Source: Aquibacillus sediminis (GTDB lineage Bacteria > Bacillota > Bacilli > Bacillales > Amphibacillaceae). Taken from it: a stretch of DNA of 64,000 nucleotides. This document shows positions 63,383-64,000 of this stretch, in pieces. The first letter of the stretch is position 1. Every line of letters starts with the position of its first letter. The translations under genes and the position numbers were made by a program. The stretch covers positions 270,749 through 334,748 of the forward strand of contig NZ_SZNM01000003.1 in the NCBI RefSeq assembly GCF_005870085.1. Direction: 5' to 3'. The notes below the pieces were generated by a model. It did no database searches, was not told the origin of the DNA, and saw only the letters and a list, made by a program, of their open reading frames with translations.

Positions 63383-63588
63383 ATCCTATTATATTAAATT
63401 CGATGCAACAACAGGAACATGAATTGGACCTATTATGTATGCCTAAATATTATCGGAATAAAGAAAACTGCTGACTAGCAATCCTTTAAGCAAAGGTGCA
63501 CGTATACTTAGCACCTACAAATTTTTACTACGTCGAAATAAGCCTCCTTGCCAACATTTTAGACCTTTCTAATTTACAACAAAAAAAC
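63383..63588. other. gerP-rRNA intergenic region
   Basis: About 200 bases, AT-rich, no gene that I can support. The longer plus-strand frame there runs antisense through 5S rRNA and is not credible. Confidence 0.45.
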
Positions 63589-63618
63589 CTTGAAATTATA
63601 ATAATCTCAAGGTTTTAT
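63589..63618 (-). terminator. Terminator of the rRNA operon
   Basis: AAAACCTTGA / TCAAGGTTTT stem directly downstream of 5S rRNA on the minus strand, with a T-run. Confidence 0.9.
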
Positions 63619-63619
63619 T

Positions 63620-63735
63620 GCTTAGCGGCGTCCTACTCTCGCAGGGGCAAAGCCCCAACTACCATCGGCGCTGAAGAGCTTAACTTCTGTGTTCGGCATG
63701 GGAACAGGTGTGACCTCTTCGCTATTGCCACTAAA
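63620..63735 (-). rRNA. rrf: 5S ribosomal RNA
   Basis: Minus-strand sequence contains the universal 5S core (GAAGAGGTCACACCTGTTCC, CCGAACACAGAAGTTAAGC, GGGGCTTTGCCCCTGCGAGA, GTAGGACGCCGCTAAGC). About 116 nt; ends are accurate to a few bases. Confidence 0.96.
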
Positions 63736-63878
63736 CCATATTTTTTATTAAGGACAAAATATATTATATGCATTTTTCATATAAAATGCAAGTGTTTTTT
63801 TTTGCACCTTCAAAACTAGATAAGAATTACTCAAGACAATCAAACTTTTAAACAGTCTAGCTCCGCTTTCTATATATA

Positions 63879-64000
63879 GTTAAGTCCTCGATCTATTAGT
63901 ATCCGTCAGCTGCACGTGTCACCACGCTTCCACCTCGGACCTATCAACCTCATCGTCTCTGAGGGATCTTACTCATTTAAAATGATGGGAAGTCTCATCT
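63879..64000 (-). rRNA. rrl: 23S ribosomal RNA, 3' end only
   Basis: Minus-strand reading gives the 23S 3' terminal region (CGTGGTGACACGTGCAGCTG, ACTAATAGATCGAGGACTTA). Only the last ~120 nt are inside the window. The spacer to 5S is about 140 nt and has no tRNA. Confidence 0.95.

Noticed and set aside
63496..63819. 107-residue plus-strand frame
   Set aside because: Runs antisense through the 5S rRNA gene.
63736..63878. tRNA gene in the 23S-5S spacer
   Set aside because: No cloverleaf or TTCRA arm; ordinary AT-rich spacer.

Overview
The window reads as chromosomal DNA of a low-GC, endospore-forming Bacillaceae (Oceanobacillus/Virgibacillus/Gracilibacillus-like). Gene order follows Bacillus subtilis closely in several blocks: fabI and the yjbQ-to-yjbA region, trpS, opp, fabF-fabH, med, yjzD, then yitW-yitV-yitU, yitT and yitS, then asnO, yisL and gerP. 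A full gerP spore-coat operon ends beside an rRNA operon (5S and the 3' end of 23S, minus strand). I saw no phage, no complete transposase and no CRISPR array.

Layout. 1-5.6 kb: fabI fragment with a FapR-type operator, a CpaA-type cation/H+ antiporter paired with mgtE, and a RodA/FtsW polymerase. 5.7-12.4 kb: prpE, RluA-family synthase, NAD kinase, RelQ, YjbK, a decayed truncated haemoglobin and the Spx adaptor SpxH. 12.4-18.3 kb: pepF, coiA, mecA, spxA, yjbC, a proteolysis and competence block. 18.9-26.3 kb: a DUF4015 protein and the oppABCDF importer. 26.6-37 kb: T-box-controlled trpS, yjbA, fabF-fabH with a second FapR site, med, yjzD, uppP. 37-44.3 kb: an oxygen-responsive island with an Fe-S type Fnr, a second CRP/FNR protein, a radical SAM/SPASM protein, three DUF2249 proteins, a haem-copper-oxidase-I-like membrane protein and two MIP18/DUF59 proteins. 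Its promoters carry FNR-type palindromes, one of them beside a perfect Fur box. 44.5-51.9 kb: yitV, yitU, small proteins, an Ltp-repeat surface protein, an iron-regulated NifU_N protein, yitT, degV, SDR. 52-61 kb: an amylase-like protein that has lost all GH13 catalytic residues, asnO, yisL, rocD, and a DUF418/DUF2157/GDYXXLXY membrane operon. 61.1-63.4 kb: gerPA-PF with a duplicated gerPF. 63.6-64 kb: rRNA.

The most unusual content lies between genes. A structured repeat of about 120-190 bp occurs seven times; it resembles a transposase-less IS200/IS605 derivative and one copy lies between the trpS promoter and its T-box. Tandem arrays with a 51-bp period occur at three loci, two of them homologous and sharing a leader 32 kb apart. 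A nested palindromic element of about 640 bp separates fabF from yjbA.

Working together: FapR sites couple fabI and fabH-fabF. MecA, SpxH and Spx form the Clp-adaptor/stress-regulator set. CoiA, MecA and Med touch competence. Fnr, the FNR boxes and the Fur box suggest that the 37-44 kb genes respond jointly to low oxygen and iron. Functions rest on recognised motifs and gene order; regulatory calls rest on sequence matches only.
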